Source: Rallus limicola
Lineage: Eukaryota > Chordata > Aves > Gruiformes > Rallidae
Length of the DNA: 64,000 bases
Assembly: GCA_022605955.1 (NCBI GenBank)
Contig: JAKCOZ010000005.1
Location: 55,134,750 to 55,198,749 of the forward strand
Direction of reading: 5' to 3'
Shown in pieces: positions 49,491 through 61,000 of this stretch (position 1 is its first letter; every line of letters begins with the position of its first letter). The position numbers were made by a program, and so were the translations under genes. The notes beneath the pieces are model-generated. The model did not search any database. It was not told the DNA's origin and saw only the letters and a list, made by a program, of their open reading frames with translations.

Positions 49491-49810
49491 CGCTCCCCCT
49501 AACAGTCGCTGCTGCTATTGTGCTGTGCCCTTTCTTGCAAATTTGCTCTTTGCTTCTCAGTAGTCAACTGTTTTTGTAACAGCCAGAGAGAAGAAAAACA
49601 TTCTTTCCAGGACCACTATTATTTTCACGTATTTTTACACAACAATTTGCCTCTTTCTTTGGCGTTGTTAAAAAAAATGATAACTGTGTAAAAAAGAAGG
49701 CCTGGCTTCTTGGCATTTATGCTATATTACGTTTCTGTTATTTAATCCTACTTAATTTGGGACCAATTATCGTTGAACCCGCCGTGCTTTGTGATGGGAA
49801 TGATTGTACT

Positions 49811-49946
49811 GGGGAAGGCCCGATCCTCCCGGGGTTTGAGCTGGGGTGGCAGTGGGGCCAGGCCAATGGCCATGGTCTGGGGAAGGCCCGATCCTCCCGG
49901 GGTTTGAGCTGAGGTGGCAGCGGTGCAGGGCCTATGGCCGTGGTCA
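49811..49946 (+). repeat. 68 bp tandem duplication, two copies
   Basis: GGGGAAGGCCCGATCCTCCC begins at 49811 and again at 49879. The copies differ at about a dozen positions in their second half. Confidence 0.9.
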
Positions 49947-50269
49947 TGCTGTGTGATCACAGAAGGTCTTGGTCCCTTCTGCAGCCCGTGTGCCTCCAGG
50001 TCTCCGCAGAGGTTGAGGCTGGGGTCTGTGAGTACTGCGCAGGCTCAGCAGCACCTACACATTATTGGGGTTTGGGCATCAGGAGGGCCCAAGGCATGCA
50101 CCCCGTTTCCAAGGTGTGTCCCTCCTTCCTAAGGGCAACCCTGACCACCCCAAGTCCGGTGATGCTGCTGACAGCCCCAGCCTCCCCCTCAGGTATCTGC
50201 ACTCCCCCCAGCCCAGTTCAGTGGAATTAGATGCCTGGGTATAAAACCAAGCAGGTGTGGGTGTGTTGG

Positions 50270-50500
50270 CCGCACAAAGATATTTCTCTGCAGAAGTGAT
50301 ATGCAATTAATGCCTCTGATTGAGAACCTAATGTGATCCGGGAGATATTTTTAGTATCTACTTACCTGCCTCCGACCCTCTCTTAAATGGCCTTTGCTGA
50401 TGTGATCATGCCCATCTGTAAATCTTTCTAATTAATTTTATTCTCTTTTGACCGAATGGATTCAAAGGCAGCTTAAAAAATCATCTGTGTGTCTGTCCTG
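50270..50500. promoter_or_regulatory. Candidate regulatory block
   Basis: GATATGCAATTAATGCCTC, GAACCTAATGTGATCCGGG, TCTTTCTAATTAATTTTATTC and TTTTGACCGAATGG; complex and repeat-free. Confidence 0.42.
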
Positions 50501-50664
50501 GGATTTATCTGTAGATGGCAATTGGAATAAAGATGAGTAAGTTGCAGAGAATGAAAAACGCAGGAGCAAGTGTTAAGGGCACGTGTACTGTGTCTACATT
50601 ATATACAAGATTAAGGGCACACAGAGTGCCTATTGTCTCAGCAAGCCATGACAGTGGGTTTTGA

Positions 50665-50915
50665 TGGCTATATATGTTTATTTGTATATACACACTGGCA
50701 CATATATATAATCTCTATAAATAAAAACGAGTAATTGGATTTTTAAAGGTAGAAAGATCACATGCAACACAATAAGCAAAGCTTGATCTTCACATATATA
50801 AACATATATACTTATTTAGAAGCATACATTTAAATAATTACAGTAAGACATGATTACTTAGGCATGATTTATATTATATATAATATATAAAATATATACA
50901 AATATATATTAATCA
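50665..50915. repeat. TA-rich low-complexity stretch
   Basis: Repeated ATATATA blocks and an 18 bp perfect palindrome, TATATTATATATAATATA (50870-50887). Confidence 0.8.
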
Positions 50916-51409
50916 TAATGTGTGCATGTAAATACAGACAGGCATGTTGAACCTGTTGTAGTTCTGTAATAATACTGACATACTGTTTTAAACTCATTTA
51001 TAACAGATGCATTTAAACAAGACAGCTCGTCCTCAGGAAAAAAAAAAACAACTACCAGATGCATTAAACTCTCAAAGCACAGAAAGCACATGCAACAAAT
51101 TGCAAAAAGTAATCAAAGCCTGAAAGTTGGGGTTGGGTTTGGGTTTTTTTTCGTAGGAAAGACAGCTTTTAAAAAGACACAGATACATATTACAAGATGA
51201 GGATCAATTTGAAAAGATCCCACAATATCTGTTACCAAGAGCTTTGTTAATCTTTAAAAACCTAGAATGATTATTTATACAGAAGCTGTGAATTAACTAG
51301 GCTTTAATAAATAGCTTGCAGGCACGTGTGTCAAGACTGTGCTTTTTGGTTTTATATGTGTCTGCATTTGGGGGGAAAAAAAAAAGAAGGAAAAAAGGAA
51401 GCTATTATT

Positions 51410-51810
51410 TGTTAATTTTTTCTGTAACAATTATTTCAAATTAAAAGCCCATCTGACGAAAGGCATATGGATGGAGAGGGGGTTCAGTCCTAATTGAACA
51501 GCCCAGGACTCGTGAGGTTAATTACAGATATTAACGCTGTTGTTCTTCAGCTTCTTGCCCTCACGAAGGCTCCAGCTTCCAAATGACCTGGCTCCAACAA
51601 TAAGACTCTCTTTAGCCCATTAACTAATTGATAAAAATGTGAGTGTTTAGAATGAGTCTAATTAAATCACCGAGCCTTACAATTACGAGTCCATTTGGTA
51701 GCTGTCGGGAGATGGGTAACCTCAGCTGGCATTGTAGGCGAATAAAAGATAAAAATAAAAGGGAGCTTAACCAAAGATCATTTTGAAAGCTGTTCATTTG
51801 AAGACAAAGT
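51410..51810. promoter_or_regulatory. Strong candidate conserved enhancer
   Basis: Complex block with TGTAACAATTATTTCAAATT, CAGTCCTAATTGAACAGCCC, GAGGTTAATTACAGATATTA, TTAACTAATTGATAAAAATG, GAGTCTAATTAAATCACCGAG and TTACAATTACGAGTCC. ACAATTATT-like and ACAATAAG motifs could be SOX sites. No repeat or coding signal is seen. Confidence 0.48.
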
Positions 51811-52339
51811 ACACATTTGCCTGAAATGTATACATACACCACTTCAGACTAGCACAGTGTCTTGAAAAGAAAATGGAGCGTTTAGCAATCATGATTTTTT
51901 TTTTCCTTCCCCAGCGCACGCATGAAATTCTCTCCAGCCTGTGTGATGGAATGAGCTACTTCTGTAATCACTTCTGAGGTACAGGGAATGCCAGGATTCT
52001 TTGGGAGCACATGAAGAGCTGATACCTGGTACCTCTACTTTATTAACATATATTTTTATCTCCCTCTTTCCTAAGCGCACGCTCCTTTCAGACTGACATC
52101 CCTAAGGGACCATTCTGGGTGCAGATGCTGCTGTAGGGACATTGCTACTTCTTGGATGTCCCATTTGTGAGGTCGTTGCTACCCTAGGGCAGGTTTTCTC
52201 ATACACATCGCAGGTGGCCTTGGCAAGGGAGCTGGGAAATAGCCTGCGTGCAAAGACTCCTGTTGAAGGTGTGCCTAATGTGCTAAGTATCACAGGCAGT
52301 TCTCATCTAACAATGCCAGGCAGAGATTTAGATCTAAAT

Positions 52340-52860
52340 AAAGGATGAAGAGGTTGAATGATAATGTTTGCTGAAGGAACAGCTTCCACAGAAGAAATCC
52401 TGGACAGACAAAGACTTCAACAGGTCAAAAAAGAAAAGGTTAAAGTTGAATATAACAAGAGTCTGTAACATCAAAAGAAGGAGGGAGAAGGTGACCAGGA
52501 ATGAGTATGCACTGTCTTGCAGGAATACCAACAAAAATGATCATTTGCTAGATTCAAAACAACTGAATGGAGCAACTTCTTTTGCTGTTAAGCTGCTGAA
52601 CTCATTGCCAAAGGAGATTTTGGATGCTAAAAGTTTAAATAAAACTTCTAAACAAATCAGTGGAAGAAAAATCCACCCCAAACTAATAAACATAAAGATA
52701 CTGTCTCTGCCTTGCGGAGTCTCCAAGATGCAGGTGTCTGGACACTGGAACAACACAGAGGAATTTTCACTGTGTGCACCTGTCCTACTCTATTTCTAGC
52801 CATCACCAGTAACAAGATACTGGGCTAAACTGTTTCTTGGTTCACTCCAGGACTGAAGTT
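52340..52860 (+). mobile_element. Ancient CR1-type LINE fragment
   Basis: The old CR1 3' region is recognisable in order: GCTGCTGAACTCATTGCCAA, GATTTTGGATGCTAAAAGTT, then AAACATAAAGATACTGTCTC and a late AAGATACTGGGCTAAACTG followed by TTGGTTCACTCCAG. Far more diverged than the other copies. The 143-codon frame inside it (52368-52799) is a chance frame over LINE 3' sequence, not a gene. Confidence 0.65.
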
Positions 52861-55030
52861 GTACAGTCTCAAGGTGTTTCTTCGATGAGCGGGGGATAGA
52901 GAGCATGTCCATGGTGGTGTCACAGGGACTCAGAGAGCCTGCAAGGAGCTTGGCACAGGCTGTGCAGAGCAGAGAGCTAGAAGACAAATCTCCTCCGGTC
53001 AGTGAACTAGGGAGACTGTGCTTTGGCCTCTGAAATACAGCCAGGAGCAAACTGCACTTAGTGTTTTTCTGCATCTCCCTGAGGCAGGAGGTCCACCAAG
53101 ATTTGTCTGTGCCCAGTGATGAAACCTTCAATGTCATGATTTCAGGAGTCATTCAGGGACTGGGAGTCCTTCTCTAAGGGCATGTCTTCCCATTTTGTTC
53201 CAGGCTGGAAATCTTAAAAAAGCCAGAACACAGTAAGACAAACAAATCCCAAAAGCTTTTCTGTGTCTCTACAAAGAAATCACGCTGCCTGCCGCCTGTT
53301 AAAACACACTTGTGGGGATACTGGGGGGAACTGGAGGATGGACCAGTTATTGCACATGGTATGATCACAGAGAGTGCTGCACATCAGCATTAAGGCAAAA
53401 CACACTGTGTAAGTCACAGCTCTGAGATGTCCTCTGCTACGAGTGCTTTCTGCACGAGGAGGAAAATATCTGGCCTGTGTTAGCATAAAAGGAGAAGACA
53501 CCAATACCTCATCCTCCCTTTTCATAGCCTCTCAAATCTTTCTCATCTTTCCCTTGGTGAAGAAGACCAGCTTAAAGGCAAGTTTTCACCCTTCTCTTTG
53601 CTTTTCTGCTGATTGCCTCCTCTCTCACGATAATCTTCCCGTAGCAGCTTCCTGCGCTCATGGAAAAATTCCTCTTGATTTCCCAGACTTTGGGTTCAGG
53701 CCCCACAAATCAGGAGGCTGTCAGAGGACATTCTTAACTAAACAAGGCATCAGCCATGAGGATACAGATCTGGGCTCAGATGGTATTTCAGGTGTTGTCA
53801 CTAGGCAAGGCAGAAAAGCAGACTTGGATCTAGTCAGAGCTTAGTTCATTTCCGGCTTTATCGATATTTAACCAGTGTTGGATGCCTCCCAAGAGTGACT
53901 TGGCAGCAGGTTCAGAGCATGGAGCACAGGTGTGATATGCTCCTGCCAGTTTGCCTTGCTCAGAGGATGGGCAGCTGTGCTCTGCACTAGATGATGCTTC
54001 CAAGCAGCCTTCCAGGGTAGCCCAAGGTAGGGCCTGCATCCTTAGATTAGGCCTGAAATGGCCGAGACAAAGATAACCATGTGAAGGTGATCTCTTGGGT
54101 AGACCAAAATGAAAGAGAACATTTCCAGACACTGCTGTGAGTGGGATATTCAGGACTGGGGCTGCAATGGTTCCCAAATGACTTGGAAAGAAAAGGATGA
54201 AAGTCTTTTAATAGATGGAGAAGTCTTCCAGGTCTTCAAGACAGTTCCCCCCTGCCAAGCAGCATGGCTTCTGCCTCATCTGGATTGACCTTCAGCCAAA
54301 TGGCTGTGATCCACAGCTCCATCTCAGCCAGACTTTGGAAGAGGAGGCAAATGGCACGGTCAGGCAGGAGTAACTAGGCACTGTCCGTGGGTGAGTATGT
54401 GGCACAGAGAGCTTCACAGCCCCTTTTCAGGGAACTCACACATCTTCTGAGGAATATCAATTCCGAGAGAGAGCCTGGTGGGATGGAACAAGCTGAAAGT
54501 GGAGGAGGTTCTGGTCTAGCTTCTGACAGGACAGAGAGGTTGAGTGGAGGCCCCTTGAGCTCCACTCCAGATGTTCGCATATGCACTGCCACTGAGATAA
54601 AAATCTGGATGAAACTCAGTTAATTAGTGAAGTGATTTAGGAAGTTAAAAAAACCCCAATGATTGGAGCTGGTTGAAATTTTCTGTATTTTCCATATGTT
54701 TCCTCTGCTCAAACTTTCCTGAAATTGTTTCACAAGAGAAATTAAACTTTCAATAAAAAGTAAAAGCACGATGTCGTGCATGGATTGTGAGGGCCACCAG
54801 AGGGAGGAGAGGGTCTGCCAGCCCGGGGTTCACAAGCTGACATTCTCTAGTTACCCATGTTTTCCTCCAGTGATGAAGGTTATTTTCAGATGGAAAGAGA
54901 ACTCTTCCAAAATCCAACGTGTTGTAAATGTGATTTCATGAAAAGCCTTGCAAGAAAGTGAACAGTAGATACATATATTAAAAAACAACCCCAAATTGGC
55001 CTACTGTAAGAGATTGTCAGAGTTGCAAAT
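52860..55030. other. Intergenic, no gene seen
   Basis: Only short unrelated open frames; I see no repeat, exon or RNA gene. Confidence 0.5.
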
Positions 55031-55032
55031 CC

Positions 55033-55422
55033 TCTGAGGAGCAGCTGAGGGAGCTGGGGATGTTCAGCCTGGAAAAGAGGAGGCTGAGGGGAGACCTTCT
55101 CCCCACCTCCCCTGCCCTGCCAGGAGGGTGCAGAGAGGTGGGCGCTGGTCTCTTCAGCCAGGGGACAGGAGCTGGGACAAGGGGCAATGGGCTCAAGCTG
55201 TGCCAGGGCAGGCTCAGCTCAGCTGGGAGGGAAAAGTTCTTCCCTGGCAGAGTTGTCAGGGCCTGGCCCAGGCTGCCCAGGGAGGGGGCTGAGTCCCCAG
55301 CCCTGGGGGTGTTGAACAGAGGGGAGATGTGGTGCTCAGGGATCTGGTTTAGCACAGGACAGGAACAGTTGGACTCGATGATCTCAAAGATCTTTTCCAA
55401 CCTTGTGATTCAGTGATTCTGT
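55033..55422 (+). mobile_element. CR1 LINE fragment
   Basis: GAGGAGCAGCTGAGGGAGC, ACAAGGGGCAATGGGCTCAA, CAGGCTGCCCAGGGAGGG, GACTCGATGATCTCAAAG, CTTTTCCAACCTTGTG and tail TGATTCAGTGATTCTGTG. Close to the copy at 35893-36252, so relatively recent. Confidence 0.95.
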
Positions 55423-55895
55423 GACAGTTCTGGGGCTCCCCTCCTTTTTAGCTTTTTCTATCTCAGGAATAATCCCCCTCCCCCTTTAAACCTCTCCTGT
55501 CCCTTCCTGCAGCCCCCCAATACTGCTCCCATGTAACAGCTCCTACCTAGCTTCTCCTCTGCCAAGTCACTGCTGCCACCAAAGTGGCACAGCTTTTGCA
55601 GCCGCAAGAACAGCACTGCTGGGCAGGGGGTTGGGATGAAGGCTGGCCACTTGGCAACCTGTTTTGTCCAAGGGTGCTTGCAGAGTTGCAGCTTGATTGG
55701 GTTTAATTGCCTAGGATCACACACAGTATTATATCACAGGTGTGAGTGGAAAAGTATCAAAACATAGAAAGAAACCTAATTCTGCTTGACCACAGATTCT
55801 GCTGCTCAGAAGACACCTTCTGCATAGTAAAAAAATCCCCCAGTTTTTCATGCTATCAACCAAGCAAAGAGGTTGTAATACAGAAGTCTGGAGGA

Positions 55896-55919
<24 letters not shown>
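55896..55919. repeat. (TG)n microsatellite
   Basis: Twelve TG units followed by a short GA stretch. Confidence 0.95.
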
Positions 55920-55927
<8 letters not shown>

Positions 55928-56615
55928 GGGGGAGCAAAGCCATTTATAAATGCCTACATTAATATCTGAATTGAAGTATCACCCTGCAAGTCACTTTTTT
56001 AAAGACAAAGGAACTACTTACAAATATAAAGTTCCAGACCTGGGCACATATGGCATAACTGCAGGGTAATAAAGAAATGGCCCATTAAGGAATGAAATGC
56101 TTGTTTAGCATCTACCATGGCTGCTTTATCTCAGGACTTATCATAATAATTGCTTGGTAACATACTAAAAATATTTGTCTGCATTCCACCATAGGTCCAG
56201 GAGAATGAAGAGAACAGGTCTCAATTTTAGCCATCACGTAGCATCCTTAGCACATGGAGGTTGTGAGTTAGTAACAGTTTTAGGTCTTTGAACTGCAAGA
56301 TTTAAGGGCACAGATCAGAATGATATCTTTATATTCTAGGGGTTCTTATACCCTGACAGAACTGCTTAGGATGAGAAAATACTGAATGCAAAGTTTAGAT
56401 ACATTTAAAACCAGCTTCCTCACTAGCCATCAGCCAAAATGGACTTGTTTCTGGCTGAACTTTCAAGATAATCAGCAGATTTCAGAATTTTGGGTGAGAT
56501 TTGCAAAAGGAGCTTCAGTAAATCTTATTTTGAACCTGTCAAAGCCAAGAAAACATTGAGAAAATCCTATTTGTATGTAGATGTAAATTCATACAGCTAT
56601 AGAGAGCAAATAGCA

Positions 56616-56653
56616 TATCCCACAGGTACAGACACGCCTGCACCTGTGGGATA
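56616..56653. repeat. Perfect 12 bp inverted repeat (hairpin)
   Basis: TATCCCACAGGT at 56616-56627 and ACCTGTGGGATA at 56642-56653, separated by 14 nt. No family is recognised. The CCACAGGTA part could also bind E-box or RUNX-type proteins. Confidence 0.8.
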
Positions 56654-56979
56654 ATGTATATATAGATTTTGAAGGTGTACAATATTCACCCAGCAAATCC
56701 AAAATGCTTTCTCCTTCTCTGCACAAAAGGTGAGAAGATCCAACCAGCCATTTCTACCAACCACCACATAAAAACCCTGCAGACATCTGCTCAGGCTTTA
56801 AAAACACTAGTCACTGGGTTTTATCATTCCTTCCTTATGACAAAGCACTGTCCCAGTGTGCTGCTGCCCTGGGTTGCTGGAGAAGCTCTTTGTTACCCTG
56901 CAGACCAGCCCATCTGCCTCCAAAAATCACTTGATCACAAATTTATTTTTAATGCACCAGTGAAAACATTTACTTAAAA

Positions 56980-57130
56980 TTCTCTCATTTTCCTTCAGGG
57001 AATTTCCAATTAAATGAACACATAATAATTATTTCCTTTAATTACTCATCTCTGCTTACCTGGAGCTAGGGCACCTTTGCCCCATTACACATCTGAGAGC
57101 TGTCAGATTGATTCATTAGTATTTATTTGT
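56980..57130. promoter_or_regulatory. Candidate conserved regulatory block
   Basis: TTTCCAATTAAATGAACAC, CATAATAATTATTTCCTTTA, ATTACTCATCTCTGC and GATTGATTCATTAGTATTT; repeat-free. Confidence 0.42.
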
Positions 57131-57890
57131 TTCTTATTTTCCAAACATAGCTATGTACTAGAGGCATTTCATGAAACGCTGCTGATGTCATAGGGAATTT
57201 TTTCCTCCAGATGTAGACAGCACAGTTGCAATGCAGGTCTTGGGAGCCTTTTCTAATGCAGGAAACAAGCTGGCTGCAGCAGGTACTTGGGTTACCAGGA
57301 TCTAAAGGTGGTGCTTTTTCTCCAAGGTTTTCCCTCATTGTAACACATTTGTCAAATATCAGTCCCACCCTTGTACTGTGTGTGTCAGCAAGTCGTGACT
57401 CAGTGGGACATGGAAGATGGGGTAAAGTTGACTTTACAGCTCTACTCCCCAAAACAACCCACTCATCAATTCCCCACCCACATCTGTCCTGCTTGGTTCC
57501 TCTGTTGAGCCCACCTCTAGCACTGGGATGGGAGGATACGTTTCTCTTGAACCTCCAGCACTAGGGATGTCTAATTCTGTTCTCAAGCTCGGCAGCCAGC
57601 TGTCTCCAAGCCTTTTCCAGCCTGTAAAGTTCTGGTTAGTGCAAGAGCTCTATTAAATGCCTCCATGCAAAATGCAAAGATATTCACATCTGTTTATGCA
57701 GCAGTTCAGCATCTGCAGGGTTTGGGTCTATGTCACTGTGGAATGCTTTGGTAATGGTGAGTTGAAGGGTGGTGACCTGGCTTCTTTTGTTGAATTAGAT
57801 CTTCTGAAGTATTTGTTTCAGAGATGGGGGTAGACATGGTGCTTTGGGAGATGGTTTGGTGGCTACGGTGGTATAGGGATGATGGAGGAA
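57130..57890. other. Intergenic, no gene seen
   Basis: Short unrelated open frames only. Confidence 0.5.
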
Positions 57891-57892
57891 CT

Positions 57893-58095
57893 TGATATTC
57901 TTGAAGATCTTTTCCAACCTTGATGATCCCTGGAGGTGTTCAAGGCCAGGTTGGATGAGGCCCTGGGCAGCCTTGTGTAGCTCCAGGCCTGGAGGTTGGT
58001 GTCCCTGCCTATGGCAGGGGGGTTGGAACTCTGTGATCCTTGGTGTCCCTTCCAACCCAGACCATTCTATGATTCTATGATTTTATGATTTTATG
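57893..58095 (+). mobile_element. CR1 LINE 3' fragment, possibly two copies
   Basis: The main copy runs from CTGGAGGTGTTCAAGGCCAG through CCCTGGGCAGCCTTGTG, CCTATGGCAGGGGGGTTGG and CCCTTCCAACCCAGACC to a long TCTATGATTCTATGATTTTA tail. The 35 bp before it (TTGAAGATCTTTTCCAACCT) look like the tail of another CR1, so one copy may have inserted in or next to another. Confidence 0.92.
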
Positions 58096-58099
58096 CCTG

Positions 58100-61000
58100 A
58101 ACTGTCTAGTGGCAGAGCTTCTGCCATCTCAAAATACCAAAGGCAAAGACAAGCACTGCTGGGACTGCATTAGAGAGAAAAGGAGGAATAAGGGGGTAGT
58201 GAGCCCGCTACGAGAAGCATCTGTCAGCTCAGGACCTTGCAAGCAGCAGGTTCCTCCAGACCTTCCCAAACACCATCAAGGCCCACAACGCTTCCCATGG
58301 GTCCTGAAACCTGCTGGTTTTGCCATAGAGAGCAGCACACAGACAGAGGCTGGGATGCAAAGAAGAAAGGGCTGGACAATACCTCTTAAGCCAGTATTAA
58401 TATGACCAATAAACTAAATTATTTTGAACGAAGCCATGAATTTCCAACTAGATCTAATGGTCCCAGCCCTACCCACTGCCCCTTCAAGCCTTGGGGACCT
58501 CGCCAGGTCTCACCTGCCTCTTCCCAAGCTCCCACCCAGACCCTGTTTTGCTCTTCTAAAATTGCATATAAAATCGATCAAATCGATCCTCCTTACACTG
58601 CTGAGCAGCCTCAAGCACTGGTGAGTCAGGGAAAGACTGTGAATTTACCTCCTACTGAATCCCCTCGGGCAGCAAGGAGTCCAGGTTGAGTTGTTTGTTC
58701 TTTAAATCTCAGTTCCATGTGGTGCAGCCATGTAGAGAGAGCTTTCTTGTACCAAAGGAAACAGAAAATATATTAAATCTCCTAAACATTGCCAGCCTTT
58801 CAATCACACCCTAAAGTACTCTGTATTTGCTTCCCAGGAAATGTAGCCCTGAAACAATTCTTCTGAGGCACCAAACTGACCTGGTGAAGGAACTGTAATG
58901 TTACCATGGAGCCAAAAGCATCATCCCATATCGATAGGGCAACCAAGCACTTTCTAGGGACATCTTGTTACAATTTGGTCCCAACCACATTTGCAGAAGT
59001 GTTCTTTCACAATGATCATAAAAACACAATCTTTTAAATTTAAACAGTCCCACAAAAAAAAAAAAAAAAAGGTCAAAAATGCCTCTTTGCAGAAAATTTG
59101 GTGAGTTTGGGTGTTTTCTTAAAAGTTATTTGTCTGTCTTCTCTTTAAACCAATAGCTTCAGCCTTCATTAAAGCAATGTTCCTACAACTGTTCTTCCAG
59201 CAGAAGGCATCACGTAAACCTATGTGTGAACAGAAAACACTGGTGAAGGACAGAAGAGATCAGTACCATAGGCAACAACCAGTCCTTGTATTACAAATGT
59301 TCTTCTATGAAAAATAAAACACTCCAGGAATGGAAGATTTTGAAGATAAGTCAGCCTTCAGTAAACATGACCGAACCGCTCACATGCATGAAGATAGTCA
59401 TGTACATCTGCATTTGCAGAGCCAAGACAGGGGGAGTTAGAAGAGAATTATCCAAAGACACCTACAATAAATATCTGTGGGCCAAACAGCACCATATGTA
59501 CTGGATATTGATTTGGTAGTGAAGGGATTACTTGAGCGATAGTGTCTATTCTGTATAATATTCAAATACAACAGATGGGAAATTGGCATGCCATGTAAAA
59601 TACAAAATTCAATATTCACCCAAGTGGGCTGATAAATTATCATAAACCATTTATGAATATCCTTCAACCATGAAGCCTAATAATAAACTAAAATTAAAAA
59701 ATGGAACTCTCAGCCCAGCTCTATCAAATTGCAGAGAGGCAGGCGTACTCTGGAATAAGGGTGCTGTTCTACTATCCCAACTGATCCTAGGCTGCATCTT
59801 CTTCTGCAGATGGTCCCATCAGACCCAATAGAAGGAACACTGCTACTCCTGATAAAAGGAGGAGTCCTTGACTCTGTCCTGAAGAGGAATATCAATCATG
59901 AGAGAGGTTGGCATGAACTGGGAGGTTTAAAAGAAATAAAGCTGAAGATACATGGCAGTAGTACATATTTTATTACAGTTTTTCATGAGCAGTGAGTAAA
60001 ACAGGAAAACCAGAGCTGTTTGATTGAATGAGAATGGGAAGAAGATTCAATAGTCCCAGACAAAGGCATCAGCATATTGAAAGCACCATGACTACAGGAT
60101 TCACGCAGAATATTTCACCTAAGGCAGCCAATACAACACAGTGCTCTCTGATCACCCCTCGGTCTGCTGAAAAGACTACTAAACAGGGACTTCAAACAGT
60201 AATCTCTAGCAGGGGATAGCATCGTCCTCAGCCTTCTTTCCAAGCAGACTGTTGGTTTACACTGTCCATGAGGTGGACAACAGCGATCACTGAGGTGTTT
60301 GGCCATCAGGTGTAATGCAAATATCAAATCCACAAGCCAGAATAGAAACAAGCCTCCAGTCCCTGGTGACCTACTGGGCTCTTCACATTCCTGCAGACAA
60401 GGGGGATCCCCACACACATAGAAACTAGTTGTGGGCTACTTTGAACCCCATGAGCATGAATCATACACAAAGCAGGAATTTAGGGTAATTGCAATATTTG
60501 GAAGCCCAGGGGAGGTTGTTTTCTGAATGAAGACACCTTTTAGCCTGGCCTCTGTGGGGAGCTTTATCCCCTCAGTGAGAACAAATTTAGGAATGGGGAC
60601 AGTGATGGGGAGAGAAGGGATGCTTTAGCGTAGCAGTTTTATTTCTCCAGGAATCAATCTCAGCAACTGTGGATGGAAAGCAGGGGCAAACTGTCTCTAC
60701 CCAGAGGGTAACATTCTGCACCATCCAGAAATAACCAATTTCTGTCTCCCAGAGAACAGCTCATACCAAATCTTAAGTAGGCAGCCAAAGTGACACAGGA
60801 AAATTAGGAATATCCCCTGTCTTCCTTCTGTTAGTTTAGATGCCTGATAGACCCTTTTGTCTAGACTGAGTTATTGCACATTCCTGATAAACCTATCTGT
60901 AAGCTGTTAAGAGTATTGACAGGAAGTTAGCCAACATGGTACCATCTGGACCAGGTCTAGCCAGTCTCCATGACCATGGCTAGTGATGACCGTGTCTGTC

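Noticed and set aside
52368..52799. 143-codon Lys/Asn-rich open frame
   Set aside because: The DNA matches the 3' region of an ancient CR1 LINE, which does not encode this protein.
58402..58689. 95-codon open frame resembling a Pro-rich peptide
   Set aside because: No domain, splice site or family match; chance frame.
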